From the NCBI GenBank assembly GCA_016720685.1, contig JADKKC010000050.1:1-36603 (forward strand): DNA of 36,603 nucleotides, given 5' to 3'. How positions within the stretch are numbered: position 1 is the first letter of the stretch; each line of letters starts with the position of its first letter. The translations under genes and the position numbers were made by a program. Origin of the DNA: Zoogloea sp. (GTDB lineage: Bacteria; Pseudomonadota; Gammaproteobacteria; Burkholderiales; Rhodocyclaceae). The notes beneath the pieces were generated by a model. The model was not told the DNA's origin. It saw nothing but the letters and a program-made list of their open reading frames with translations, and made no database searches. Of the stretch, positions 15,927 to 23,803 are shown one piece after another.

Positions 15927-16727
15927 ATGCACCACGATTTCTTCCTGCCCGACGGCTATGAATATCTCGCCCCGGATTGCGAACGCTTCTTCGCCGAACA
16001 CCCCGACTACGCGCGCAACGTTTTCATCATGACCCGCTTCGAGCCGGGCAACCGCCTGCTCACCCAGCTCGACGAGGTGCTGCGCAAGGCCCTGTGCGGC
16101 CACGGCCTCGCCGGCCTGCGGGCCGACGACCGGATGTATCCCCTCGACCGCCAGCTCTGGAAGAACGTCTGCGTTTACATGCTGTGCTGCAAATACGGCG
16201 TGGCGGTGCTCGAAGACCGTCTCAAGGACGAGTTCAACCCCAACGTGGCCCTCGAATACGGCTTCATGCGCGCCCTCGACAAACCCGTGCTGCTCCTGGC
16301 CGACACGGGTTTCCACAACCTGCGCGCCGACGTCATCGGGACCCTGCGCGAGGGCTTCGACATCACCGACATCGGCGCCACCCTGCCCCGCGCCGTGGGC
16401 GCCTGGGTGCGCGACCTCGATCTTGACCCGCAACCCCAGCCCGGCGCGCTGCGGGAGCAGGCCTTCAAGATCGTCCGCCGCCTGCGCAACATCGATTGCG
16501 CCCGGCTGGTGGTGGACGAGGCCAGACGGCTCAAGGAGCGCAACGACGAGTTCTGGTATCTGGGCGAGGAGATCAGCGCCTACCGCGCGCTGCTCGACAC
16601 CCAGCCGGACGCTGCACATCGCGACGCCGTCGACACCACCGACCGGCGCCTCGTGCAAAGCCACGAGCTCGCGGCGCTGCACGAGATGATCCGCGTCTTT
16701 ACCGGGCTGGCCCGGCGCCCCGGATGA
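15927..16727 (+). CDS. TIR-like / nucleoside deoxyribosyltransferase-like protein
   Basis: This 266-residue protein carries a domain of the TIR/nucleoside 2-deoxyribosyltransferase-like fold: NVFIMTRFEPGNRLL at residues 31-45, LRADDRMYPLDRQLWKNV at about 64-81, CKYGVAVLEDR and FNPNVALEYGFMRALDKPVLLL with a likely catalytic E110. Proteins with this pattern cut NAD-like nucleotides in several bacterial immune systems, or act on nucleosides; which applies here is not known. The C-terminal about 100 residues are helical and charged. It starts 2 bp after the glycosyltransferase stop and is certainly in its operon. A terminator follows at 16844-16874. Function is inferred from motif similarity only. 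Confidence 0.75.
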   Translation: MHHDFFLPDGYEYLAPDCERFFAEHPDYARNVFIMTRFEPGNRLLTQLDEVLRKALCGHGLAGLRADDRMYPLDRQLWKNVCVYMLCCKYGVAVLEDRLKDEFNPNVALEYGFMRALDKPVLLLADTGFHNLRADVIGTLREGFDITDIGATLPRAVGAWVRDLDLDPQPQPGALREQAFKIVRRLRNIDCARLVVDEARRLKERNDEFWYLGEEISAYRALLDTQPDAAHRDAVDTTDRRLVQSHELAALHEMIRVFTGLARRPG

Positions 16728-16843
16728 GGCCGTAGCCGACGAGGCAGACGCGCGCCGATACCTGCCGTAAACCCTGCTGCTGCTGCGCATTTCTTTCTGA
16801 CACAATCGATTTTGTCGGGCGCCCATCCGGGCTGACCCGTCAG

Positions 16844-16874
16844 AAAGGCCGGCCACGTGCGAACGGCCTTTTTT
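16844..16874 (+). terminator. Rho-independent terminator of the GT4/TIR-like operon
   Basis: AAAGGCCG (16844-16851) pairs with CGGCCTTT (16864-16871) across a 12-nt loop, and Ts continue to 16874. It separates the operon from hmp. Confidence 0.8.
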
Positions 16875-16883
16875 CTACCCCAA

Positions 16884-16906
16884 AAGATGTATTAAAAATA
16901 ACTCTT
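16884..16906. promoter_or_regulatory. NsrR-like operator ahead of hmp
   Basis: The 23-bp site has a left half AAGATGTATTA that matches the known NsrR half-site AAGATGYATTT at 10 of 11 positions, one spacer base, and a right half AAATAACTCTT that fits the inverted consensus except at two positions. It ends 12 bp before the hmp start codon. NsrR is a [4Fe-4S] repressor that releases DNA upon nitric oxide; hmp is its classic target. Confidence 0.75.
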
Positions 16907-16918
16907 AAGAAAGACGCC

Positions 16919-18118
16919 ATGGACGCCCAAGTACGCAATCTCGTCAAAGCCACCATCCCCGTGCTCAAGGAGCACGGCGTTGCGCTGACCTCCTACTTCT
17001 ATCAGCGCATGTTCCGCCACAACCCGGAGCTTCATCAAATCTTCAACCGCAGCCACAGCGACACCGGCAAGCAGGCCATGGCGCTCGCCGGTGCGGTGCT
17101 GGCCTACGCCGAGAACATCGACGATCCTTCCGTGCTGGCGCCGGTGATCACGCTGATCGCCCACAAGCACGCCAGCCTGGGCATCCGTGCCGAGCACTAC
17201 CCCATCGTCGGCAAGCATCTGCTCGCCTCGATCAAGGAAGTGCTGGGCGATGCCGCCAACGACGAGCTGATCAACGCCTGGGGCGTCGCCTACGGCGTGC
17301 TGGCCGATGTGCTGATCGAGGCCGAAGGCAAGCTCTACGCCGAAGCCGCCACCCGGGACGGCGGCTGGTCCGGCTGGCGCCCCTTCCGCATCACCGACAA
17401 GGTCGCGGAGAGCGCGGAAATCACTTCTTTTTACCTCACCCCGACCGACGGCGGCGCGCTGCCCGCCTTCCGCCCCGGCCAATACACGACGGTGCGCGTG
17501 TTCGTGCCCGAATGGAACGTGATGCAGCCGCGCCAGTATTCCCTGTCGGATGCTCCCGGCAGCGCCGCATTCCGCATTTCGGTGAAGCGTGAGCCGGGCA
17601 GCGACGGCACGCCCGCCGGCCGCGTCTCCAACCGCCTGCACGCCGACTACAACAAGGGCGACATCATCGACCTGGCCCCGCCCTTCGGTGATTTCTACCT
17701 GCACGAAGACCGCGACACGCCGGTCGTGCTGATCAGCGGCGGCGTCGGCATCACGCCGATGATCTCGATGCTCAAGCACCTGATCGCCACCGCCAAAAAC
17801 CGCCCGGTGCAGTTCATCCACACCTGTCGCAACGCCGACGTGCTCGCCTTCGGCGCCCGGCTGCACAAGGCCGCCGGCGACAACCCGCAGCTGACGGTGC
17901 ACATCTACCACGACGCCGCTCCGGTAGCCGAATTCGGCGTCATCGGCAGCCTCGACCTCGGCGAGCTTGGCGCCGCCGTGCTGGCTCCGGGGGCCGACTA
18001 CTACCTGTGCGGCCCGACCGGTTTCCTCGAAACGCACATCGCCCGCCTGCACGAACTCGGCGTCGAATCCGCGCGGATTCACGCCGAAATCTTCAGCACC
18101 GGCGGCGTCGCGGTTTAA
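16919..18118 (+). CDS. hmp: Flavohemoprotein, nitric oxide dioxygenase
   Basis: Hmp turns nitric oxide and O2 into nitrate using NADPH or NADH, protecting the cell from nitrosative stress. The 399-residue protein has an N-terminal globin domain with distal Y28 and Q52 and proximal H84 (HKHASLGI). An FAD domain follows with RQYSLSD, then an NAD(P)-binding domain with GGVGITPM and the C-terminal YYLCGPTGF. All are intact. The start at 16919 has AAGAAAG upstream. The NsrR-like site directly in front suggests NO-induced expression. This would suit a denitrifying or nitrate-respiring organism (inference). Confidence 0.96.
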   Translation: MDAQVRNLVKATIPVLKEHGVALTSYFYQRMFRHNPELHQIFNRSHSDTGKQAMALAGAVLAYAENIDDPSVLAPVITLIAHKHASLGIRAEHYPIVGKHLLASIKEVLGDAANDELINAWGVAYGVLADVLIEAEGKLYAEAATRDGGWSGWRPFRITDKVAESAEITSFYLTPTDGGALPAFRPGQYTTVRVFVPEWNVMQPRQYSLSDAPGSAAFRISVKREPGSDGTPAGRVSNRLHADYNKGDIIDLAPPFGDFYLHEDRDTPVVLISGGVGITPMISMLKHLIATAKNRPVQFIHTCRNADVLAFGARLHKAAGDNPQLTVHIYHDAAPVAEFGVIGSLDLGELGAAVLAPGADYYLCGPTGFLETHIARLHELGVESARIHAEIFSTGGVAV

Positions 18119-18124
18119 GGGAGT

Positions 18125-18167
18125 CTCCGTCATTCACCGGCAACGCGGCGTTGCCGGTGAATCGGAG
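18125..18167. repeat. Long perfect hairpin between hmp and the helicase gene
   Basis: ATTCACCGGCAACG (18132-18145) and CGTTGCCGGTGAAT (18149-18162) are perfectly complementary around CGG. Outer arms CTCCG (18125-18129) and CGGAG (18163-18167) extend the stem past a 2-nt bulge. It lies between two convergent genes and probably stops or stabilises both messages; it has no T-run. Confidence 0.6.
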
Positions 18168-18181
18168 CGACGGACACCTGC

Positions 18182-20122
18182 TCAGCTTTTGCGCGGCCAG
18201 TACCAACTTGGAACCCCGGCCCGGCCACCGCCGGCGCCCTGCTTGAAGCGGCTGCGCAAATGCCCGTCAACGGCGCTGATCCACGGCGCCAGTTGCTCGT
18301 CCGCAAGCGCGTAATCCACAAACAGCTCTGGCAGGCGGTAGCCGAACCAGCGGTACGCGGCCAGCAGTCGCACCGTTGTTTCGGCATCCTCGAGCGATGC
18401 CTTCTTTGCCGATCTGGGCAAAAAATCCAGCCTGATGCGCTTTCCCTGGTTGGCGGCATAGGCCCAGGTACGCCAGGTGCCATCGATGGTTTCATTCTGC
18501 GCAGCCATCGGCGCCATGGAAAACACGTGCTTCAAGGGCAGCGACAGCTTTTTGAGCCGGTCGAGCTGGGCCGCCCTGGCCAGTTGTTCCTCCGGCACGT
18601 GGGGCGTGAAGAATCCGTCACCGCAGTCGGCATGCAGCAAAAAAAGCGACAACAGCGCTTCGAGCCGGTTGTCGCCCGACATTCCGGCGATCTGCTCGAG
18701 ATAGGCGGCGCCGGCCGTGATCTGGAATCCGCTGGATTCGACCGACGGCTGCGTGGCCTTCATGTGGGCAACCACCAGGCGGTGCTCGTTGGGCGTGAGC
18801 CCGGCCACCAGCCCCTCTTCTTCCTGGTGCCCAAAGCGCCCTGCCCGGCCGCCGATCTGCTGCAGGAGCGACACCGGCAGATCACCCCGCCGAACCCCGT
18901 CGTATTTCTGAACCGCCGTGAACACCACGCGCTGGATGGGCAGGTTCAGGCCCATTCCGATGGCGTCGGTGGCCACCAGCACATCGGCCTGCCCCTCGGC
19001 AAAGCGCCGCGCCTCCCGCTCGCGCACTTCGGGCGACAGCGCGCCGTAAATGCAGGCCACCGACTTGCCCAGGCCCAGCAGGTCGTCCCGCAGGTTAAGC
19101 GCATCGCGGCGCGAAAAAACAATAAAGGCATCCCCCGGCCGGGCCTGGCGCAGGGCACTTGCCGGATGATTGCCGAGCGCCTTGCCCACCACCAGCGGAT
19201 GCTTGCGGGTCTTGCGCCGAATCTCCAGCGGCAAGCCCAGCCGGGCCGCCAGGGCCGTGACGGCCGGCTCGGCGGACAGTGCGCCCAGCAGCCACAGCTC
19301 GCGGGCGTTGGCACCCACCACGGCCTGGGTCCACGCCCAGCCTCGGTCGGGGTCGCTCAGCATCTGGATTTCATCGATCACCGCCACGTCCACCTCCCGG
19401 CTGGCGTCGAGCATTTCGATGGTGGAGGCGGTCACCCGGCTGCCTTCGATGATGCGCCGCTCCTCGCCGGTCACCAGCGAAGCCCTGACGCCGAACTCGT
19501 CGTTGAGGCGCGTGTAGGCTTCCAGGGCCAGAAGGCGCAGCGGGCCCAGATACACGCCGGACGACGCGGTTACAAGACGCTCCAGCGCGTCGTGGGTTTT
19601 GCCCGAGTTGGTCGGCCCCAGCACGGCAATCAGCTTGCGGGCCCGGCGGCGTGCCGGAAAGGTATCGGGGTAGTCGGACAGCTTCACCGAGTGGCCGATC
19701 TGTTCTGCCAGGTTGCGGTGGCGCCGGTTCGACTGCATGTCCAGCAGCGACTGGCGCAGCACGCTGCCGACCCTGCCCAGGTCCATTTCGCCGCTCGCCC
19801 AGTGGTCGCGGAGCTGCGCGATATCGGGCTGCAGCGCGTCGGCCTCGCAGGCTTGCAGGTAGGCGGCAATCTCGGCCACGGCGGCTTCCAGGGCCTGCTC
19901 CAGCTTCGCCCCGTGGGTTTGAAGCACCGCGTGCTCGGCCGCGTCGCGCTGCTCGCCGGTGAACCTGCGCCATTGCGACTGCGGGCCCAGGCTGCTCTCG
20001 GGGATGTGGCCGAAGATTCTCAGGCTGCCAACCGAAAAGCTCACCCTGCGGCCCGCCGTCAGCCACATCGTGTTGCCACACAGCGTTCGGGTAAAGCGCA
20101 GGTCCGTTGCCGGAGCGTCCAT
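18182..20122 (-). CDS. SUV3-like DEXH-box RNA helicase
   Basis: The protein (646 aa) resembles SUV3, the ATP-dependent RNA helicase of mitochondria and some proteobacteria that helps degrade or remodel RNA. The helicase core is complete: motif I GPTNSGKT near residues 169-176, GPLRLLALEAY, TGEERR, motif II DEIQ at 250-253 with the SUV3-typical DPDRGWAWTQAVVG, then the second RecA domain with IVFSRRDALNLRDDL, DAIGMGLNLP and QQIGGRAGR. An N-terminal about 150-residue region precedes it. I chose the ATG at 20122 because CAGGA lies 6 nt upstream; 20146 is an alternative. Convergent to hmp. Substrate RNA unknown. Confidence 0.85.
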   Translation of the reverse strand: MDAPATDLRFTRTLCGNTMWLTAGRRVSFSVGSLRIFGHIPESSLGPQSQWRRFTGEQRDAAEHAVLQTHGAKLEQALEAAVAEIAAYLQACEADALQPDIAQLRDHWASGEMDLGRVGSVLRQSLLDMQSNRRHRNLAEQIGHSVKLSDYPDTFPARRRARKLIAVLGPTNSGKTHDALERLVTASSGVYLGPLRLLALEAYTRLNDEFGVRASLVTGEERRIIEGSRVTASTIEMLDASREVDVAVIDEIQMLSDPDRGWAWTQAVVGANARELWLLGALSAEPAVTALAARLGLPLEIRRKTRKHPLVVGKALGNHPASALRQARPGDAFIVFSRRDALNLRDDLLGLGKSVACIYGALSPEVREREARRFAEGQADVLVATDAIGMGLNLPIQRVVFTAVQKYDGVRRGDLPVSLLQQIGGRAGRFGHQEEEGLVAGLTPNEHRLVVAHMKATQPSVESSGFQITAGAAYLEQIAGMSGDNRLEALLSLFLLHADCGDGFFTPHVPEEQLARAAQLDRLKKLSLPLKHVFSMAPMAAQNETIDGTWRTWAYAANQGKRIRLDFLPRSAKKASLEDAETTVRLLAAYRWFGYRLPELFVDYALADEQLAPWISAVDGHLRSRFKQGAGGGRAGVPSWYWPRKS

Positions 20123-20271
20123 ATCAATCCTGTTGGGTGTATTCATCGAGTGCGGCAGGCCTCGGCAACCCGCAGGTCGCCGGGGCAAGTGGTAGTAAAG
20201 TATCAAGCCATGAAAGGCATTCAAAACACGGCGGCTGTTTTTTACAGCGCCCCATCATCCGGCCCGTTTAC

Positions 20272-20601
20272 GTGAAGAAAACTCGTTCTTTCCGCCGGTT
20301 GATAGCGCTTCCGGGCACCCTGCTGATTGCCTGCATGCTGCTCTGCAGCTGCATTTTTCTTCCCCGCACCACCACCCGATACGACCCGGCCTGCGGCATC
20401 ACCCAGCGCCATATGACGCTCGAGGCCTATCAGATTGCCGCTTTTGGCGGATGCCGGAATGAAGGATGTGCCGAGCTGCTGGTGCTGGCCGGCGCCGTGT
20501 CGGCAGCCAGCCTGGTGGTATCGGGCAGCGTTGTCGCCGTGGGCGAGGTCGTCTATTGGCTGGAGGCCAAGGGCCGCTGCCTTACGGTGCCGGGCTTCTG
20601 A
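20272..20601 (+). CDS. Putative small lipoprotein
   Basis: The product of 109 residues has a basic N-terminus (VKKTRSFRRL), a hydrophobic helix and a lipobox LLCSC, so it should be a lipid-anchored membrane protein. After the lipobox come a short cysteine-containing region (CGITQRHM, CRNEGCAEL) and a second hydrophobic segment LLVLAGAVSAASLVVSGSVV. The GTG at 20272 was taken as start since it begins the signal sequence; no ribosome-binding site is clear, so the start is uncertain. It is convergent to the next gene and overlaps its 3' end by 20 bp. No known family was recognised. Confidence 0.55.
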   Translation: MKKTRSFRRLIALPGTLLIACMLLCSCIFLPRTTTRYDPACGITQRHMTLEAYQIAAFGGCRNEGCAELLVLAGAVSAASLVVSGSVVAVGEVVYWLEAKGRCLTVPGF

Positions 20602-21406
20602 CGGAGACGGGCAAATCCTGCTGCCCGCCGATTTTCCGGTGAAAGTAAGGCATCAGCGCCTTGGCCGCCGCGATTCTCAGGCGCGTTTTTTGCAGCGGGT
20701 CGTTCATCACCGCCAGCAGAAAGCTTTGCGGATCGCCATGGGCCTCGCTGCTGGCCGGCCTTGCCTGCGGGCTCGCGGCTTGTGGCGCCGGGTCGGCGTT
20801 AGCGGCGGCCGAGATCCGCAGTGCAAGCAGCGCCTGTTGAAAGTCATCGGCCTTGATGCTGTCGAGGCTCGCCAGAATATCGGCCTGCTTGTCCATGTTG
20901 GGGGACATGTCCAGCCAGGGCTCATCGACAAACATGCTGCCCAGGGTCGGATCGATGAAGGCTGACCATTTTGCGGTGCCCGCCTGCAGCGCCGGCGGCA
21001 GTTCCACGACAGGCGTGGCGGCTTGCGGCCGCAGATCGAGATGGATCGCCGGAAGATCGGCCAGGTAGGTGAGCTGGAGCGCTTCGAGAAACGCCTGCGC
21101 CTCGGCCACCGGCACGGCTTCGGCAAGCGAAAACCACAGCCCGTAAGCTTTGCCGCCCGAAACCGAAACGGCCGGGGCCGGCAGATTCAGCTCGCTTTGC
21201 ACGGCCTGATAGACATGCGCCACCTGGTCCCAGTCGCTGGCCCGTTCAAAACTCATGACCATTGCCCGAACCTTGCCGTCGGCGCCGATCATGTTCAGAG
21301 CCGTGGCCGTTTCGCCGGCAAGGCAGTCGTCATCCGCGGCCTGGCCGGGGCATCGCGGGTCGCGGAGAAAATAAAGCCGCTGCAGTTCGTTTATCAGTTT
21401 GTTCAT
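20582..21406 (-). CDS. Hypothetical protein, 274 aa
   Basis: No family recognised with certainty. The first 190 residues form an alpha/beta domain (MNKLINELQRLYFLRDPRC; AYGLWFSLAEAVPVAEAQAFLEAL). A low-complexity Ala/Pro linker follows. The last 45 residues, FLLAVMNDPLQKTRLRIAAAKALMPYFHRK, resemble a helical motif found at the end of phage terminase small subunits and related proteins. It lies 33 bp downstream of the DUF5710 gene on the same strand, so both are probably one transcript. A phage or mobile-element origin is possible. The ribosome-binding site is weak. Confidence 0.65.
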   Translation of the reverse strand: MNKLINELQRLYFLRDPRCPGQAADDDCLAGETATALNMIGADGKVRAMVMSFERASDWDQVAHVYQAVQSELNLPAPAVSVSGGKAYGLWFSLAEAVPVAEAQAFLEALQLTYLADLPAIHLDLRPQAATPVVELPPALQAGTAKWSAFIDPTLGSMFVDEPWLDMSPNMDKQADILASLDSIKADDFQQALLALRISAAANADPAPQAASPQARPASSEAHGDPQSFLLAVMNDPLQKTRLRIAAAKALMPYFHRKIGGQQDLPVSVRSPAP

Positions 21407-21439
21407 GCAACACCAAAGTAAAAGGCCGGTGTGTTCCGG

Positions 21440-21754
21440 CTACCTGGACAGCGCGGTGGGCGCGCAGCGCGCGCACACGTCCCACGGCAGGCAATCGCAA
21501 ACACGCGCCTGCTCGACATAGGCGCTGCCCACGATGACCATGCTGGCGGCCTGCTGGTTTTTGACGGGCGCGGCGCTCTTTTGCACCGGCGCGTCGCCCG
21601 CCGAGTTGTCGTGCGGGCTGGGCGCCCACCTCGCGAACGGAGCCATATCGGGCTTGTTCTCGACGTACCAGATCTTGCGGGCCGCATCCCAGCGGGCCCC
21701 CAGCTTCTTGGCCTCGTCTTTTTCCGCGAAGGGCACTTTCAAATTCACTCTCAT
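21440..21754 (-). CDS. DUF5710 domain protein
   Basis: The N-terminal 45 residues match DUF5710: LKVPFAEKDEAKKLGARWDAARKIWYV, a short fold often seen at the edge of plasmid primases, helicases and other mobile-element proteins. The rest (about 46-104) is a polar linker and a cysteine-bearing tail (CDCLPWDVCARC), which may bind zinc. The start at 21754 has AAGGAAAA upstream. It is followed by the 274-aa hypothetical gene. Confidence 0.75.
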   Translation of the reverse strand: MRVNLKVPFAEKDEAKKLGARWDAARKIWYVENKPDMAPFARWAPSPHDNSAGDAPVQKSAAPVKNQQAASMVIVGSAYVEQARVCDCLPWDVCARCAPTALSR

Positions 21755-22051
21755 TTATTTTCCTTAGCGGGATGTTGCGTCGACCTGTTATCGGCTTTGC
21801 CGCCCGACACATCCGGATACAAAGCGTTTCAATACGCCTACGTTTGGGACGGGCCTTTGAGGCCAATATGGGCCTGCCAAAATAAACCGCCGACAGACGC
21901 CATGAACTATATTGAAAGCAGCCTTGAAGCGATGAATATCAAAGCTTTTCTTGCCGAATCGCGACGCTATCTCGCGCTCAACGATAGTCGAACTGCCGCT
22001 GAACGACAAACCACCGCTTCAACCGTCACGACCGAAATTCAAAGGAGCACC
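21755..22051. other. Divergent intergenic region
   Basis: About 300 bp between the DUF5710 gene and the Spy/CpxP-like gene. An open frame in phase with the latter begins at ATG 21903, but it lacks a signal peptide and a ribosome-binding site, so it is treated as leader sequence. No clear palindrome or operator was found. Confidence 0.4.
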
Positions 22052-22510
22052 ATGAACTCATATCGCAAACTCGCCCAATCACTTCTTCTGGTTGCCGGTC
22101 TGGGTGCTGTGGCAGCCGGCCCGGTCATGGCAGATCCGGGCTGTGGCCCGATGGGCTCCCACCAGGAACGTCATGCCCACATGAAAGAGCAGCATCACAA
22201 GCACTTGCATGGTGCGCTGAAGCTGACGCCGGAACAGGAGCCCGCCTGGGCCAAGCTGATGGAATCCGAGCAGGCCCGCCCTGCCCTTAGCGGTGGTCAG
22301 CCCGAAGACTGGGCCAAGCTCAAGGCGCCGGAACGTGCCGAAAAAATGCTTGAGCTCATGAAGGGCAGGCAGGCGCAGATGACCGAACACGTCGCGGCCC
22401 TCAAGACGTTTTACGCCACGCTGACACCCGCACAGCAAGCCACTTTTGACGAGCACCACGCGGCACCCCGTCGGGGCATGCGTGGCAAGCCGGCACCGGC
22501 CAAGCCCTGA
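22052..22510 (+). CDS. Spy/CpxP-like periplasmic LTxxQ protein
   Basis: The 152-residue protein begins with a signal peptide (MNSYRKLAQSLLLVAGLGAV, cut after VMA). The mature part carries two LTxxQ motifs, LTPEQ and LTPAQ, in a helical His/Lys-rich setting (HAHMKEQHHKHLHG). This is the pattern of Spy/CpxP periplasmic chaperones that respond to envelope or metal stress. The His-rich start may bind metal (inference). The start at 22052 has AAAGGAGC upstream. A terminator follows at 22531-22561, shared with the convergent FKBP gene. Confidence 0.82.
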   Translation: MNSYRKLAQSLLLVAGLGAVAAGPVMADPGCGPMGSHQERHAHMKEQHHKHLHGALKLTPEQEPAWAKLMESEQARPALSGGQPEDWAKLKAPERAEKMLELMKGRQAQMTEHVAALKTFYATLTPAQQATFDEHHAAPRRGMRGKPAPAKP

Positions 22511-22530
22511 TCGCAGTCTGATAAAACGTC

Positions 22531-22561
22531 AAAAACCCGGCATCGACTGCCGGGTTTTTTT
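22531..22561. terminator. Bidirectional rho-independent terminator
   Basis: CCCGGCA (22536-22542) and TGCCGGG (22548-22554) form a stem flanked by A and T runs. It lies between the convergent Spy-like and FKBP genes. Confidence 0.92.
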
Positions 22562-22583
22562 ACGCCTGCGTGCCGGATCGTTA

Positions 22584-22985
22584 TTACTTGCTGCCCAGCA
22601 ACTGGATTTCGAAGTTGAGGGTGCTGTTGGGCGGAATCTTGCCCAGATCGCGGGTGCCATATGCCGTTTCGGGCGGGCAGATCAACTTGGCCGTGCCACC
22701 GACCTTCATCTTCTGGACGCCCTGGGTCCAGCACGGAATCACCTGATTGAGGCCAAAGCTCGCTGGCTGGCCTCGCTTGAAGGAGCTGTCGAACTCCTCG
22801 CCATTCAGCAGCGTGCCGCGGTAGTGCACCGTCACCTGGCTGGTTGCGGTCGGCGTGCTGCCTTCACCAATCTTGACGTGCTCGATCTTGACGCCGGAAG
22901 GCAGCGTTTCAATGCTCGGGGCCGCGTGAGCCGCGTTTGAGGCAACCAGCATGGTCGCCAGGATGGCCAGAGGTATTGCTCGCAT
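22584..22985 (-). CDS. FKBP-type peptidyl-prolyl cis-trans isomerase, exported
   Basis: The 133-residue protein has a signal peptide (MRAIPLAILATMLVASNAAHA) and one FKBP domain. Domain signatures are VTVHYRGTLLNGEEFDSS, FGLNQVIPCWTQGVQKMKVG and CPPETAYG. It should help fold proteins in the periplasm. The usual Gly in VIPGW is Cys here, and a second Cys occurs in KLICPP, so a disulfide is possible. The start at 22985 has GGAGTG upstream; the frame runs further up without a better start. It is convergent to the Spy-like gene. Confidence 0.9.
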   Translation of the reverse strand: MRAIPLAILATMLVASNAAHAAPSIETLPSGVKIEHVKIGEGSTPTATSQVTVHYRGTLLNGEEFDSSFKRGQPASFGLNQVIPCWTQGVQKMKVGGTAKLICPPETAYGTRDLGKIPPNSTLNFEIQLLGSK

Positions 22986-23226
22986 ATCGACACTCCGCTT
23001 GATGGAATCCGCCATTTTAAGCTGCCGCGGGAAGGAAATGGCCCGGACAAGCGCCTCCCGGCAGCGCGGCGAGTTCCGCTTGATTCCGCATGATCTGCTT
23101 GCCCCATACTGAGTAAACATTGACGGCGGCGAGATGCCCGCCGCAAGGTGCGATAGTGAAAGCCGCACAGCGCCTGCCGCTTCAGCCGGTGTGAACACGC
23201 CTCAACGACACAAGGACAGCAAAAGA

Positions 23227-23643
23227 ATGCGCAAGAAATGGGAAAACTACATGAACGCCGCACGCCAGATCATCACCGACATGCGGGATGCCCTCGGCCT
23301 GGCACGGCCCGAGGGCGCGCAGCGGGCTGCCGGACCAACCGGCACCCAGTGGGAACTCGACACCCGGAGCTGGCTCGAGGGGCGCGACGGCTTTCTCGTG
23401 ATCGAAGGCCGCCAGTATTCGTCACCGCTGAAGCAGGAATCCCGTGCGGCCATGGCCTGGCGTATCCAGGCTGACAGTGATGGCGGCATCACTGCCTCGG
23501 TGCTGTCTGCGCCGGCCGAAACCCCCGCCACCGCGAGCGTCGAGCAGATGCTGCTCAACGACGACAGCACGGCCAACAACTACATGGCCGAATTTCTGAG
23601 CCGCCGGTTTCGTGACGTGGCGGCTGGCGCCGACAATTATTGA
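23227..23643 (+). CDS. Hypothetical protein, 138 aa
   Basis: The protein is not recognised. It has a short N-terminal helix (MRKKWENYMNAARQIITDM), a beta-rich middle (WELDTRSWLEGRDGFLVIEGRQY), and a C-terminal helix with NNYMAEFLSRRFRD. No signal peptide or membrane segment was seen, so it is cytoplasmic. The start at 23227 has AAGGAC upstream; 23251 is an alternative. It is divergent from FKBP, with a spacer of about 240 bp. Confidence 0.55.
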   Translation: MRKKWENYMNAARQIITDMRDALGLARPEGAQRAAGPTGTQWELDTRSWLEGRDGFLVIEGRQYSSPLKQESRAAMAWRIQADSDGGITASVLSAPAETPATASVEQMLLNDDSTANNYMAEFLSRRFRDVAAGADNY

Positions 23644-23722
23644 CCCGGCCACTAATTATCTTGTCGAAAGGCAGAGCCGGTTGATAGCCGTCCCTTTTGC
23701 AGCGGCGGCGCGGCAGACGACT

Positions 23723-23748
23723 GTGGGGGCGACTTCAGTCGCCCCCAC
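23723..23748. repeat. REP-like hairpin
   Basis: GTGGGGGCGAC (23723-23733) and GTCGCCCCCAC (23738-23748) form a perfect 11-bp stem with a TTCA loop. This is the form of short repetitive extragenic palindromes common in gamma- and betaproteobacteria. It lies downstream of the acyl-CoA dehydrogenase gene. Confidence 0.65.
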
Positions 23749-23803
23749 GCAAAATCGCGGCACTTGGGCCAGCGCCGCCCGGCGCATGGGCCGGGCGATG
23801 CGC

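Noticed and set aside
18260..20275. 671-codon open frame on the plus strand
   Set aside because: Opposite the SUV3-like helicase gene, whose motifs are complete; the shadow frame has no recognisable domain.
21903..22051. Extended start of the Spy/CpxP-like gene
   Set aside because: The frame is open, but only the ATG at 22052 has a good ribosome-binding site and a proper signal peptide.
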